A stretch of DNA of 35,586 bases from positions 1 to 35,586 of the forward strand of contig UQFQ01000016.1 in assembly GCA_900540395.1 (NCBI GenBank), written 5' to 3'. The stretch comes from an uncultured Mollicutes bacterium. GTDB lineage: Bacteria; Bacillota_I; Bacilli_A; RFN20; CAG-826. Below are positions 8,073 through 14,861 of this stretch, in pieces. The notes beneath the pieces were generated by a model. That model was given only the letters and a program-made list of their open reading frames with translations, made no database searches and was not told the origin of the DNA. The first letter of the stretch is position 1; the number at the start of each line of letters is the position of its first letter. The position numbers and the translations under genes were made by a program.

Positions 8073-8696
8073 TTATTTTATCTTTCCATTCATCACGTCT
8101 TTCAATACAGCACAGATAACTTCGATTGATTTATTGTCGTACCCATCGTTATTTACAATCAAATCGGCGTAATATTGTGAAGGACCAATAATTTCTTCAT
8201 ACATTGGTTGAACAGTGGAGAAGTATTGATTAACGATAGATTCTTGATCTCTGCCTCTTTCATGAATATCTCTATCCATTCTTCGAAGTAGACGTCTTTC
8301 TCGACTTGCGTTAATAAAGATTTTTAAATCACCTAGTTCACGAACATCTTTGTTGACTAAGGCCATAATTCCTTCAACAATAATCAATTTGCTAGGAACA
8401 ACGTGAACAACTTTTTCTGCACGGTTATGTTCAACATAATCATAAGTAGGTTTATCTACAGGTTTATCATCTTTAAGCATTGAAAGTTGAAGTCTCATTA
8501 ACTTCCAGTCAAAAGCTTTTGGGTGATCAAAATTTTGCTTCTTTCTTTCTTCAAGTGTAAGATTTGAAAGATCCTTGTAATAGTCATCGATAGAGAAGTG
8601 GGTGATATTATCTTTCCCGAGTTTGTCGATAACTTGATCAATTACGTAAGTTTTGCCACTGGCGGAACCTCCGCCAACTAATACTATTTTTGCCAT
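8073..8696 (-). CDS. udk: Uridine kinase
   Basis: Phosphorylates uridine and cytidine to UMP and CMP in pyrimidine salvage, in the cytoplasm. It has 207 residues, normal for the family. Motifs: P-loop GGGSASGKT near the N-terminus, DDYYKD (nucleoside-binding loop), FDHPKAFDW (the DHP-x-AFD signature), EGIMAL, and the arginine-rich lid RRMDRDIHERGRD. The minus-strand ribosome-binding site AAGGG (8710-8706) lies 9 bases before the ATG. It forms a single-gene unit with its own promoter and terminator, divergent from degV. A five-unit operator-like array about 85-140 bases upstream suggests joint control with ribonucleotide reductase. In the same window, cmk can phosphorylate the CMP it makes. 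Confidence 0.95.
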   Translation of the reverse strand: MAKIVLVGGGSASGKTYVIDQVIDKLGKDNITHFSIDDYYKDLSNLTLEERKKQNFDHPKAFDWKLMRLQLSMLKDDKPVDKPTYDYVEHNRAEKVVHVVPSKLIIVEGIMALVNKDVRELGDLKIFINASRERRLLRRMDRDIHERGRDQESIVNQYFSTVQPMYEEIIGPSQYYADLIVNNDGYDNKSIEVICAVLKDVMNGKIK

Positions 8697-8705
8697 TTTT
8701 ATGCG

Positions 8706-8722
8706 CCCTTATGATTTTAGCA
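8706..8722 (-). promoter_or_regulatory. Probable udk promoter (extended -10)
   Basis: On the minus strand, TGC followed by TAAAAT (8722-8714) is an extended -10 element, which explains the lack of a good -35. Transcription would start near 8707, so the ribosome-binding site AAGGG would lie at the very 5' end of the message. Confidence 0.5.
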
Positions 8723-8780
8723 TGCTTAGAGAATAAATTCATCGTTTATTTTGAAAACAGAATAATGCCATAAAATGCAT

Positions 8781-8835
8781 ATTTAGTAGATATTTAGTAC
8801 ATTATTAGTTAAAAAATTGTAGATAATAAGTAGTC
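8781..8835 (-). promoter_or_regulatory. Five-unit 11-bp tandem repeat array between udk and degV
   Basis: On the plus strand, five contiguous 11-base units lie in unbroken register: ATTTAGTAGAT (8781), ATTTAGTACAT (8792), TATTAGTTAAA (8803), AAATTGTAGAT (8814) and AATAAGTAGTC (8825). The first is the exact reverse complement of the unit at 3984 upstream of nrdA. Later units diverge but keep the GTA(G) core at the same phase. The array lies between the udk and degV promoters, so which gene it controls is open. Confidence 0.6.
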
Positions 8836-8872
8836 AATTTATAAATATGTTTTAAAAAAATAATTTTATTAC

Positions 8873-8878
8873 TATAAT
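8873..8878 (+). promoter_or_regulatory. -10 box of degV promoter
   Basis: Perfect TATAAT at 8873-8878 with a poor -35 (around 8850-8855). It predicts a leader of about 60 bases before ATG 8944. Confidence 0.5.
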
Positions 8879-8943
8879 TTTAGTGAGTATGAGGCTAATT
8901 ATATTAATTTTTGTATTTTAAAAATACGCAGAATGGAGAATTT

Positions 8944-9774
8944 ATGAAGTATAGAATTTGTGTTGATAGTAGTTCAAATTTACTAAGCAATCATATCATT
9001 GATAGCGAAGTCGGATTTAATGTCATACCTTTAACTATTAGAGTTGGCAAGCAAGAATTTGTTGATAATGACGAACTTAATGTTGATGATTTATTAAAAG
9101 AAGTAGAGTCTTCAAAAGAAGCTTGTACATCTTCTTGTCCATCGCCACAAGATTTTTTAAATCATTTTGAGGATTCAGAATATGTAATTTGTGTAACTAT
9201 TAGTCAAAAATTAAGTGGCTGCTATAACAGTGCCTGTGTTGCTAGAGATATGAGCAATAATAAAGATAATATTCTTATTATTGATAGTATGTTAACCGCT
9301 GGAGCAATGAGACTTATAGTTGATAAAGCTTATTCTTTAATTAAAAGTGGTAAAGAATTTAATCAAATTAAAGAAGAATTATTAAAGTATCGTGATTCAA
9401 TCCAATTACTATTTGTTTTAGATAAGTTTGATAACCTTGTTAAAAATGGCCGTATGAGTAAAGTTGTAGCTTTTATTGCTCAACTTGCAGCTATTAAACC
9501 CCTTTGTTATGGTGAAGGCGGTGAAATTAAGATTAAAGAAAAAGTTAGAACCATCAAAGGCGTTTTAAAACGTCTTGTTCATAATATTGGATTAATGTGC
9601 CCTGTAACAAAAGGCAGAACCTGTGTTATCTCACACACTCAAAATAAAGAAAGCGCTTTATTATTGAAAGCACTAATCGAAGAAGAATATGAATTTGATT
9701 CGATTATTGTCGAAGATAATCGAGGTTTATGCGCTTTTTACGCTTTAACTGGCGGATTACTTGTAAGTTTTTAA
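8944..9774 (+). CDS. degV: DegV family (fatty-acid-binding, FakB-like) protein
   Basis: DegV/FakB proteins bind a fatty acid. In FakAB systems they present it to the FakA kinase for incorporation into phospholipid. From ATG 8944, set by GGAG at 8935-8938, it has 276 residues, the usual length. An in-frame TTG at 8911 is upstream and unsupported. Visible motifs are ICVDSSSNL at the N-terminus, TSCPSPQDF (the TS-x-PS signature of the fatty-acid pocket), KLSGCYNSA (the SGTY-x-SA-like motif) and NGRMSK (GRIS-like). No fakA is in the window. Binding of fatty acid is known for the family. The role here is inferred. It leads the degV-(unknown)-cmk-der-gpsA run, although the next gene has its own possible promoter. 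Confidence 0.9.
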   Translation: MKYRICVDSSSNLLSNHIIDSEVGFNVIPLTIRVGKQEFVDNDELNVDDLLKEVESSKEACTSSCPSPQDFLNHFEDSEYVICVTISQKLSGCYNSACVARDMSNNKDNILIIDSMLTAGAMRLIVDKAYSLIKSGKEFNQIKEELLKYRDSIQLLFVLDKFDNLVKNGRMSKVVAFIAQLAAIKPLCYGEGGEIKIKEKVRTIKGVLKRLVHNIGLMCPVTKGRTCVISHTQNKESALLLKALIEEEYEFDSIIVEDNRGLCAFYALTGGLLVSF

Positions 9775-9799
9775 TATATAAAAATGTATTTAATTTTGG

Positions 9800-9805
9800 T
9801 ATAGT
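9800..9805 (+). promoter_or_regulatory. Extended -10 promoter, possibly leaderless
   Basis: TGG followed by TATAGT (9800-9805) is an extended -10 element only 7 bases before ATG 9813. That gene has no Shine-Dalgarno sequence, which predicts an mRNA starting at or next to the start codon. Confidence 0.45.
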
Positions 9806-9812
9806 AATTGAC

Positions 9813-10166
9813 ATGAGAAAGCACGTTACTAGAACCGAAAAGTATAAAGAATATAGAGAAGAAATTAAAAATTCTTCTCTTTCTTTTGAAAATAAAAATG
9901 TGCCAAAGAAAGAATCTAAAACTATTTCACAAGTCTTAAAAGAAACTAAGGAAAGCTTAACTCAAAAAAATCAACAACCTGGTAATAAACATTCTTATGA
10001 CAAAAGGGAAGAAAAACAACTTGAGAAGTCTGTTTACGATATCTATACATCAAAAAGGAGATGGAAAAGATTCTTTTATTTTATCTTTGTCGTTGTTTTA
10101 ATTACTGCTTTAATTGTGCTATTTCTCTTTTTAGGTGATAAATATTTGGGGTTTAATGTATGGTAA
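9813..10166 (+). CDS. Small tail-anchored membrane protein, unknown
   Basis: A 117-residue protein from ATG 9813. The frame is open further upstream to 9729 but overlaps degV there and the upstream part looks unnatural. Residues 1-80 are very polar and lysine/glutamate-rich (RTEKYKEYREEIKN, KKESKTISQVLKETKESL). A basic patch KRRWKR precedes one strong transmembrane segment (about residues 87-110), and a short tail follows. This is the topology of a cytoplasmic, probably disordered domain anchored by a C-terminal helix. It overlaps cmk by 7 bases. Small membrane proteins occur upstream of cmk in other Bacillota, but I cannot show homology. Function unknown. It may start without a leader. Confidence 0.6.
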   Translation: MRKHVTRTEKYKEYREEIKNSSLSFENKNVPKKESKTISQVLKETKESLTQKNQQPGNKHSYDKREEKQLEKSVYDIYTSKRRWKRFFYFIFVVVLITALIVLFLFLGDKYLGFNVW

Positions 10167-10834
10167 AAAATTATTCGATTGCAATTGATGGTCCTAGCGC
10201 TAGCGGTAAAAGCACTGTAGCTAAATTAATCGCTAAATGTTTAAATTTTACATATATTGATACAGGAGCAATGTATCGTGCTTTTACATTAGCTGTTATT
10301 GAAGCAGGACTTGATCCAACAAACGAAAAAGAAAGTGATTCATTAATTGGAAAGATTTCTATCTCTTTTGATGATAAGAATAATATTACATTAAATGATG
10401 TAGATGTTTCTAAAAAGGTTAGAGAAAATGAAGTAGCAAATAACGTTAGTTATATTGCTAGCTATAAAAACATCCGTTTACATCTTGTTGAACTTCAAAG
10501 ACAAATTGCTGCTAATAAAAGTGTTGTAATGGATGGCAGAGACATTGGAACATATGTTTTGCCAAATGCTGATTTAAAAATTTACCAAGTGGCTACTGCA
10601 GAAGAAAGAGCAAATAGAAGATATAAAGAGAATCTTGAAAAAGGAATCGAAACTAGTTACGAAGATTGTTTAAAGAATATTAATAAAAGAGATTACATTG
10701 ATTCACATCGTTCTTTCTGTCCTCTTCATCCTGCTGAAGATAGTGTTGAAGTTAATACAACAAATATGACAATTGAAGAAGTTGTCGATACAATAATTGC
10801 AATAGCAAAAGAAAGAGGAATAACTAATGAATAG
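10160..10834 (+). CDS. cmk: Cytidylate kinase
   Basis: Transfers phosphate from ATP to CMP or dCMP, feeding CTP and dCTP synthesis. It has 224 residues. The P-loop is DGPSASGKST at residues ~10-19. The nucleotide-binding YIDTGAMYRA follows, then VMDGRDIGT (the CMP-specific G-R-D-I-G-T motif). The lid is ERANRRYKE, and KRDYIDSHRSFCPL is the usual C-terminal signature (normally RD-x-x-DS-x-R-x-x-x-PL). The ATG overlaps the preceding gene by 7 bases, with TTGGGG upstream as a modest ribosome-binding site. Its 3' end overlaps der by 8 bases, so cmk and der are translationally coupled. The rpsA-like gene that lies near cmk in many Bacillota is absent. Confidence 0.96.
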   Translation: MVKNYSIAIDGPSASGKSTVAKLIAKCLNFTYIDTGAMYRAFTLAVIEAGLDPTNEKESDSLIGKISISFDDKNNITLNDVDVSKKVRENEVANNVSYIASYKNIRLHLVELQRQIAANKSVVMDGRDIGTYVLPNADLKIYQVATAEERANRRYKENLEKGIETSYEDCLKNINKRDYIDSHRSFCPLHPAEDSVEVNTTNMTIEEVVDTIIAIAKERGITNE

Positions 10835-12134
10835 AAAATTAGTAGCTATTGTTGGTGCTCCTAGCGTTGGTAAATCAACCATTTTTAATCGTATTATAGG
10901 AGAAAGAAAGTCAATTATTGAGTCACAAAGAGGAGTTACTAGAGATCGCATTTATTCTCGTGCTAGTTGGTTAACTCGTCATTTTAATGTTGTTGATACT
11001 GGTGGAATTGAAGTAGAAAATAGACCTTTTCAAGAACAAATTAGAACGCAAGTTGAAATAGCAATTGATGAAGCCGATATTATTGTTGTTGTAGCTGATG
11101 GCAAGATTGGTTTAACTGACGATGATCAAATGGTTGCTAGAATGCTTTATAAAACAGATAAACCAATTATTCTTGCTGTTAATAAAATTGACGATAATCA
11201 TTTAAAAAACAATATTTATGAGTTTTATTCTTTAGGTTTAGGCGACCCAATTCCAGTCAGTGGAGCTCATGGTGTTGGTATTGGTGATATCTTAGATAAG
11301 ATTGTTTCTTATATCCCTGAAAATGAAGAAAATATTGAAGACGATGATGTTAAATTTTGTATCATTGGTCAACCTAATGTTGGTAAATCAAGTTTATGTA
11401 ATGCGATTTTAAATGAAGAAAGAGTCATTGTTTCTAATATTGAAGGAACAACTCGTGATGCAATCGATACACCATTTACAAGAAATGAAAAAGATTATGT
11501 TGTTATTGATACAGCCGGTCTAAAAAAACGTGGAAAAATTTATGAAGCGATTGATAAATTTGCCGCTTTAAGAGCATTAAGAGCAATTGATAATAGTGAT
11601 ATTGCTTTACTTGTTATTGATGGAGAAAAAGGAATTACTGAACAAGATAAGCATGTTGTTGGCTATGCAGTTGAAGCAAAAAAAGCCATTATCATTGTTG
11701 TTAATAAATGGGATTTAGTTAAAAAGGACAACAACACACAAGCTGAGTTTACTAAAAACATTCGTAAAGAATTTAAATTTTTAGATTATGCTCCTGTTAT
11801 TTATTTAAGTGCTTTAAATAAAACAAAAGTAAACGATTTATTTGAATTAATTGATCAAGTTTACGAATCTTATATTTTCCAAATTAAAACAAGTGTTTTA
11901 AACGAAATTATTCAAGAAGCTCAAATGATGAACGAGACTCCGGATTTTAATGGTGGGAGAGTTAGAATTTACTATGCTCAACAAGTTGCTTCTAAGCCAT
12001 TAACCATTGCTTTATTTGTTAACGATCCTCACTATATGCATTTTTCATATATGAGATATATTGAAAATAGAATTAGAGAATCTTTTGAACTTATGGGTTC
12101 TCCAATTAATCTTGTTTTAAGGAAAAGAAAGTAA
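10827..12134 (+). CDS. der: GTPase Der (EngA), ribosome assembly
   Basis: An essential tandem-GTPase that acts in 50S ribosomal subunit assembly. It has 435 residues, typical for the family. G domain 1: GAPSVGKS, GVTRDR, DTGG, NKID. G domain 2, beginning near residue 175: GQPNVGKS, GTTRDA, DTAGLKKRGK, NKWD, then SALN. A KH-like C-terminal domain ends in the basic LVLRKRK. In domain 1 the usual GRPNVGKS is GAPSVGKS, which keeps all P-loop residues. It sits between cmk (8-base overlap) and gpsA (1-base TAATG overlap), the same order as in B. subtilis. Co-transcription with both neighbours is expected. Confidence 0.97.
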   Translation: MNRKLVAIVGAPSVGKSTIFNRIIGERKSIIESQRGVTRDRIYSRASWLTRHFNVVDTGGIEVENRPFQEQIRTQVEIAIDEADIIVVVADGKIGLTDDDQMVARMLYKTDKPIILAVNKIDDNHLKNNIYEFYSLGLGDPIPVSGAHGVGIGDILDKIVSYIPENEENIEDDDVKFCIIGQPNVGKSSLCNAILNEERVIVSNIEGTTRDAIDTPFTRNEKDYVVIDTAGLKKRGKIYEAIDKFAALRALRAIDNSDIALLVIDGEKGITEQDKHVVGYAVEAKKAIIIVVNKWDLVKKDNNTQAEFTKNIRKEFKFLDYAPVIYLSALNKTKVNDLFELIDQVYESYIFQIKTSVLNEIIQEAQMMNETPDFNGGRVRIYYAQQVASKPLTIALFVNDPHYMHFSYMRYIENRIRESFELMGSPINLVLRKRK

Positions 12135-13135
12135 TGAAAATTTTTACTTTAGGAAGTGGAGCTTGGGGTTTAGCCTTAAGTAATGTTTTAGCAGAAAACG
12201 GTAATGAAGTTTTTGTTTATACTCGTCACAACGAAAACAAAAATGAAATTAATAATTCACACACCTTGAGTAAATATCTTCCAGATGTTTTTTTAAACAT
12301 AAATATTTTAGCAGTTAATGATTTTGCTTTATTAAATGAATCTGATTATGTTTTAATAGCTGTTCCTAGTAAAAGTATAAAAGATGCAATAGACGAACTT
12401 AACGAACGCTTAAATAAGAAAATTAAAATTATCAATGCAACTAAAGGCTTAGAGCCTTCGACAAATAAAAGAATTCAAGAATATATTTCTTTAAATTTAA
12501 ATAAAGAATTTTTATGTGACCTTGCATCTATTTTAGGACCGGGATTTGCAAGTGAAGTTTGTAAACATAATTTGACTTGTCTAAATAGCGTTTCTTCTTC
12601 GCTTGAATTTGCAAAAGAAGTTCAAAATCTTTTCTCGAATAATTACTTTAGAGTTTATGTAAGTAATGACGTTATTGGCTCTGAATATGGATCTAGTATT
12701 AAAAATGCCATCGCTATTGCTAGTGGTTTAATTAAAGGTTTAGGTTTTAATGAAAATACAAAGTCAGCCTTAATTACTCGTGGTCTTGCTGAAATGACTC
12801 GTTTTGGCGTTAAAAATGGGGCTAATAAGGATACTTTTTTTGGTTTAACTGGAGTTGGCGATCTCGTTTTAACCTGTAACTCTGAAGAATCAAGAAATTA
12901 TCGTTTTGGCTTTCTAATTGGCAAAAGTCAAAACGCAAAAAAGGTTATAGAAGAAAACAAAATTACTGTTGAAGGCTTATATACAATTAAGGTAATTCAT
13001 CAGCTAGCTAAAGAAGAAAATATTGATACGCCAATTATAAATGCGCTTTATGATATTCTTTACGAATTTAAAGATATTAATTTAACCGTTCAAAACTTAA
13101 TGCTTAGACCTTTAAAAATGGAAACATTCGATTAA
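12134..13135 (+). CDS. gpsA: Glycerol-3-phosphate dehydrogenase [NAD(P)+]
   Basis: Reduces dihydroxyacetone phosphate to sn-glycerol 3-phosphate, the backbone for membrane lipids. It has 333 residues. The N-terminal Rossmann motif is GSGAWGLALSNVL. GPGFASEV corresponds to the family GPSFA-x-E. EYGSSIKNAIAIASGL holds the catalytic Lys of the helical domain. LTGVGDLVLTC and ESRNYRFG form the phosphate-binding Arg-Asn site. Family hallmarks are intact. The ATG shares a base with the der stop (TAATG), indicating translational coupling. Its product supplies pgsA, found further on, and more generally the lipid backbone used by the glycolipid cassette near 31-34 kb. No terminator is evident after it. 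Confidence 0.96.
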   Translation: MKIFTLGSGAWGLALSNVLAENGNEVFVYTRHNENKNEINNSHTLSKYLPDVFLNINILAVNDFALLNESDYVLIAVPSKSIKDAIDELNERLNKKIKIINATKGLEPSTNKRIQEYISLNLNKEFLCDLASILGPGFASEVCKHNLTCLNSVSSSLEFAKEVQNLFSNNYFRVYVSNDVIGSEYGSSIKNAIAIASGLIKGLGFNENTKSALITRGLAEMTRFGVKNGANKDTFFGLTGVGDLVLTCNSEESRNYRFGFLIGKSQNAKKVIEENKITVEGLYTIKVIHQLAKEENIDTPIINALYDILYEFKDINLTVQNLMLRPLKMETFD

Positions 13136-13215
13136 TATCGTTTAAAATTAATTCTTAAAATTTTTTGCTAAATACTTTATATTAAAGATATGAAGGAATT
13201 AAATAGAAATTTTTA

Positions 13216-13243
13216 TTGACATTCCTAATGAAGTTTGAATAAT
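13216..13243 (+). promoter_or_regulatory. HU promoter
   Basis: TTGACA (13216-13221) with a 16-base spacer and AATAAT (13238-13243). This is among the best sigma-A-type promoters in the window. Transcription near 13250 leaves an 85-base leader before the HU ATG, longer than most leaders here. Confidence 0.7.
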
Positions 13244-13268
13244 TAAACTTGTAAAAAAACCGGGTTAG

Positions 13269-13302
13269 TTTGTTTTAATCACTAAATATTGATTAAAACA
13301 AA
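13269..13302 (+). promoter_or_regulatory. Hairpin in the HU mRNA leader
   Basis: A perfect 12-bp stem pairs TTTGTTTTAATC (13269-13280) with GATTAAAACAAA (13291-13302), loop of 10. No T tract follows, so it is unlikely to be a terminator. It may act as mRNA stabiliser or protein-binding site. The loop ACTAAATATT resembles the operator unit seen upstream of nrdA. Confidence 0.5.
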
Positions 13303-13335
13303 ATTACATGATTAAATTTAAAAAAGGGAGAAATT

Positions 13336-13611
13336 ATGAACAAGGCAGATTTAGTTGTAGCTATTTCGGAGGCTTATGGCTCCAGTAAAAAAGACGCAGA
13401 AAAATTTATAGATATCTTATTTGAAGAGATACAACAATGCTTATCTCGCGGTGAAGAGGTCAAAATTTCAGGATTTGGTGTTTTCCAAGTTAAAAGTAGA
13501 AAATCACGTACTGGAACAAGTCCAGTTGGCAATCACGAAAAGATTGTAATTCCAGCAACAAAAACTATCGGATTTAAACCAAGTAAAGGCTTAAAACAAA
13601 GCGTAAAATAA
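13336..13611 (+). CDS. hup: HU-family DNA-binding protein
   Basis: A histone-like protein that bends and packages DNA as a dimer. It has 91 residues, the usual size. The first half is the helical dimerisation region (MNKADLVVAISEAYG). The centre carries VKISGFGVFQVKSRKSRTG, the HU signature region. The C-terminal arm has the IPATKTIGFKPSKGLK end. The DNA-intercalating segment reads TSPVGNHEKI in place of the common NPQTGEEI, keeping the conserved proline. GGGAG at 13326-13330 lies 5 bases before ATG. The gene has its own strong promoter, a structured leader and a weak terminator behind it, so it is probably expressed highly and alone. Position after gpsA matches B. subtilis hbs. Confidence 0.95.
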   Translation: MNKADLVVAISEAYGSSKKDAEKFIDILFEEIQQCLSRGEEVKISGFGVFQVKSRKSRTGTSPVGNHEKIVIPATKTIGFKPSKGLKQSVK

Positions 13612-13640
13612 TCAAACTAGTGTTTGATAATTTCTATTTT
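13611..13640 (+). terminator. Probable terminator after HU
   Basis: ATCAAAC (13611-13617) pairs with GTTTGAT (13622-13628), loop TAGT, followed by the T-rich stretch up to 13641. The stem is low in G+C and the T tract is interrupted, so it is a modest terminator. It overlaps the stop codon. Confidence 0.55.
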
Positions 13641-13653
13641 TAAAAATTTCGTT

Positions 13654-13659
13654 TATAAT
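13654..13659 (+). promoter_or_regulatory. -10 box placed for a leaderless transcript
   Basis: Perfect TATAAT at 13654-13659 ends 7 bases before ATG 13667. There is no Shine-Dalgarno sequence. A transcript from this box would begin at about the A of the ATG. No convincing -35 is visible. Confidence 0.5.
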
Positions 13660-13666
13660 CTTCACA

Positions 13667-14299
13667 ATGAACGAAATTTTTGAATATTTAAAAAAGGTTT
13701 TTAAAGAACATAATTTTCATCTTTATATGATTGGTTCAACCAGTCGCGATTTTTTGATGAAAAGAAAAATTGAAGATTATGACTTTGTAACAGATGCAAC
13801 TCCGGATGAAGTTCTAAGCTTTTTAGATTGTAATGCAACTTATAAAAAGTTTGGGACCCTTTCTTTAAAAGTTGACAATAAGCACTGTGATATCGTTACT
13901 TTAAGAAAAGAAAGCGGATATTTGGATTCACGTCATCCTAGTAAAATCGAATTTATAAAAGATATTAACGAAGATTATAAAAGAAGAGATTTTACCATTA
14001 ATGCAATCTATATTGATGAAGATTATAAAGTAAAAGATGTTTCTAAAGATGGTGTGAGTGATCTTAATAACAAAATTTTAAGATTTATAGGAGACCCAAC
14101 TAAACGCATTAAAGAAGACCCTTTACGTATTTTAAGAGCAAAAAGATTTATTGTTGAATATGGCTTAACTCCAGAAAGAGAAACTTTAAAAGCTTTAAAA
14201 GAAAATAAAGATTTAATTTCCACTATAAAAGAAGGCAAAATTATAGAAGAAAAACGTAAATTTGATAAAATATCGAAAGGTGAAAATTATGAATTTTAA
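13667..14299 (+). CDS. CCA tRNA nucleotidyltransferase-like protein, head and neck only
   Basis: Class II nucleotidyltransferase family (CCA-adding enzyme/poly(A) polymerase I). Visible parts: GSTSRDF (family GG-x-VRD), EDYDFVT with the metal-binding Asp-x-Asp, KRRDFTINAIYI (sugar/primer-binding motif), DLNNKILRFIGDP, EDPLRILRAKRF (the nucleotide-templating neck) and a final KIIEEKRKFDKIS. It stops at 210 residues, where family members run to about 390-460, so the body and tail that hold the tRNA are missing. The in-frame TAA at 14297-14299 lies past a well-placed dnaD start, so this is a genuine short protein and not an obvious frameshift. The location upstream of dnaD matches B. subtilis cca in broad order. 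Whether it still adds CCA is unknown. Confidence 0.8.
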   Translation: MNEIFEYLKKVFKEHNFHLYMIGSTSRDFLMKRKIEDYDFVTDATPDEVLSFLDCNATYKKFGTLSLKVDNKHCDIVTLRKESGYLDSRHPSKIEFIKDINEDYKRRDFTINAIYIDEDYKVKDVSKDGVSDLNNKILRFIGDPTKRIKEDPLRILRAKRFIVEYGLTPERETLKALKENKDLISTIKEGKIIEEKRKFDKISKGENYEF

Positions 14300-14861
14300 T
14301 AACGCAAACGCAATCAACTTTTCATATCTATTAATTGAATTTTATAAAAAAATTGGCTTAAGTGAAGAAGAACTAGCTGTTGTTTTAATAGTTGATCATT
14401 TAATAAGTCAAGGAAACAAGGTATTTAATTCATCTTCTTTAGCTTTAAATATGAATTACGACGAAAAAAAGATTGATGATATTTTAGCTAAACTTTACGA
14501 GAGGAAATTATTAGAAGTTATTCTTGAAGGGAATAGTTTATCAATTTCAATTGAACCTTTAAAAAAGATTTTATATCGTAAATTTCAAGAAAGCATTTTT
14601 ACCGATGTTGAATTAAAAGAAAACGATGAAGCAGAAGAGTTAAGAGAAGAGACTTATGAAAGACTTGAAAAATTATTTAATCGATCATTGACGCCAGTTG
14701 AAATAAATCGTATTAGTGATTGGCTTGCCGATTCTTCTAACTTCCCATTTATTAAAGAATCTTTAAAAGAAGCAGAAAGCAAAAGATACACTTCAATTAA
14801 TCAAATAGATCGCGCCATTATTAAACGAATCAGACAAGATGTAATTAATGATCATGAATAA
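14289..14861 (+). CDS. dnaD: DnaD-like replication initiation protein
   Basis: A primosomal protein that remodels DNA and helps load the replicative helicase in low-GC Gram-positives. From ATG 14289, with AAAGGTG just upstream, it has 190 residues. An in-frame ATG at 14262 lies deep inside the preceding gene and has no ribosome-binding site. Residues 1-95 resemble the winged-helix DnaD N-terminal domain. Residues ~120-190 are the DnaB_2/DDBH2-type domain, with RSLTPVEINRISDWL, the typical LT-x-x-E-x-x-x-I-x-x-W pattern. It overlaps the preceding gene by 11 bases and nth by 14, and dnaD-nth order is conserved in Bacillota. Short length is usual for DnaD. Confidence 0.88.
   Translation: MNFNNANAINFSYLLIEFYKKIGLSEEELAVVLIVDHLISQGNKVFNSSSLALNMNYDEKKIDDILAKLYERKLLEVILEGNSLSISIEPLKKILYRKFQESIFTDVELKENDEAEELREETYERLEKLFNRSLTPVEINRISDWLADSSNFPFIKESLKEAESKRYTSINQIDRAIIKRIRQDVINDHE

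Noticed and set aside
13308..13388. Overlapping upstream ORF in the HU leader starting at ATG 13308
   Set aside because: No ribosome-binding site, and it runs out of frame into HU. Not credible as a gene.
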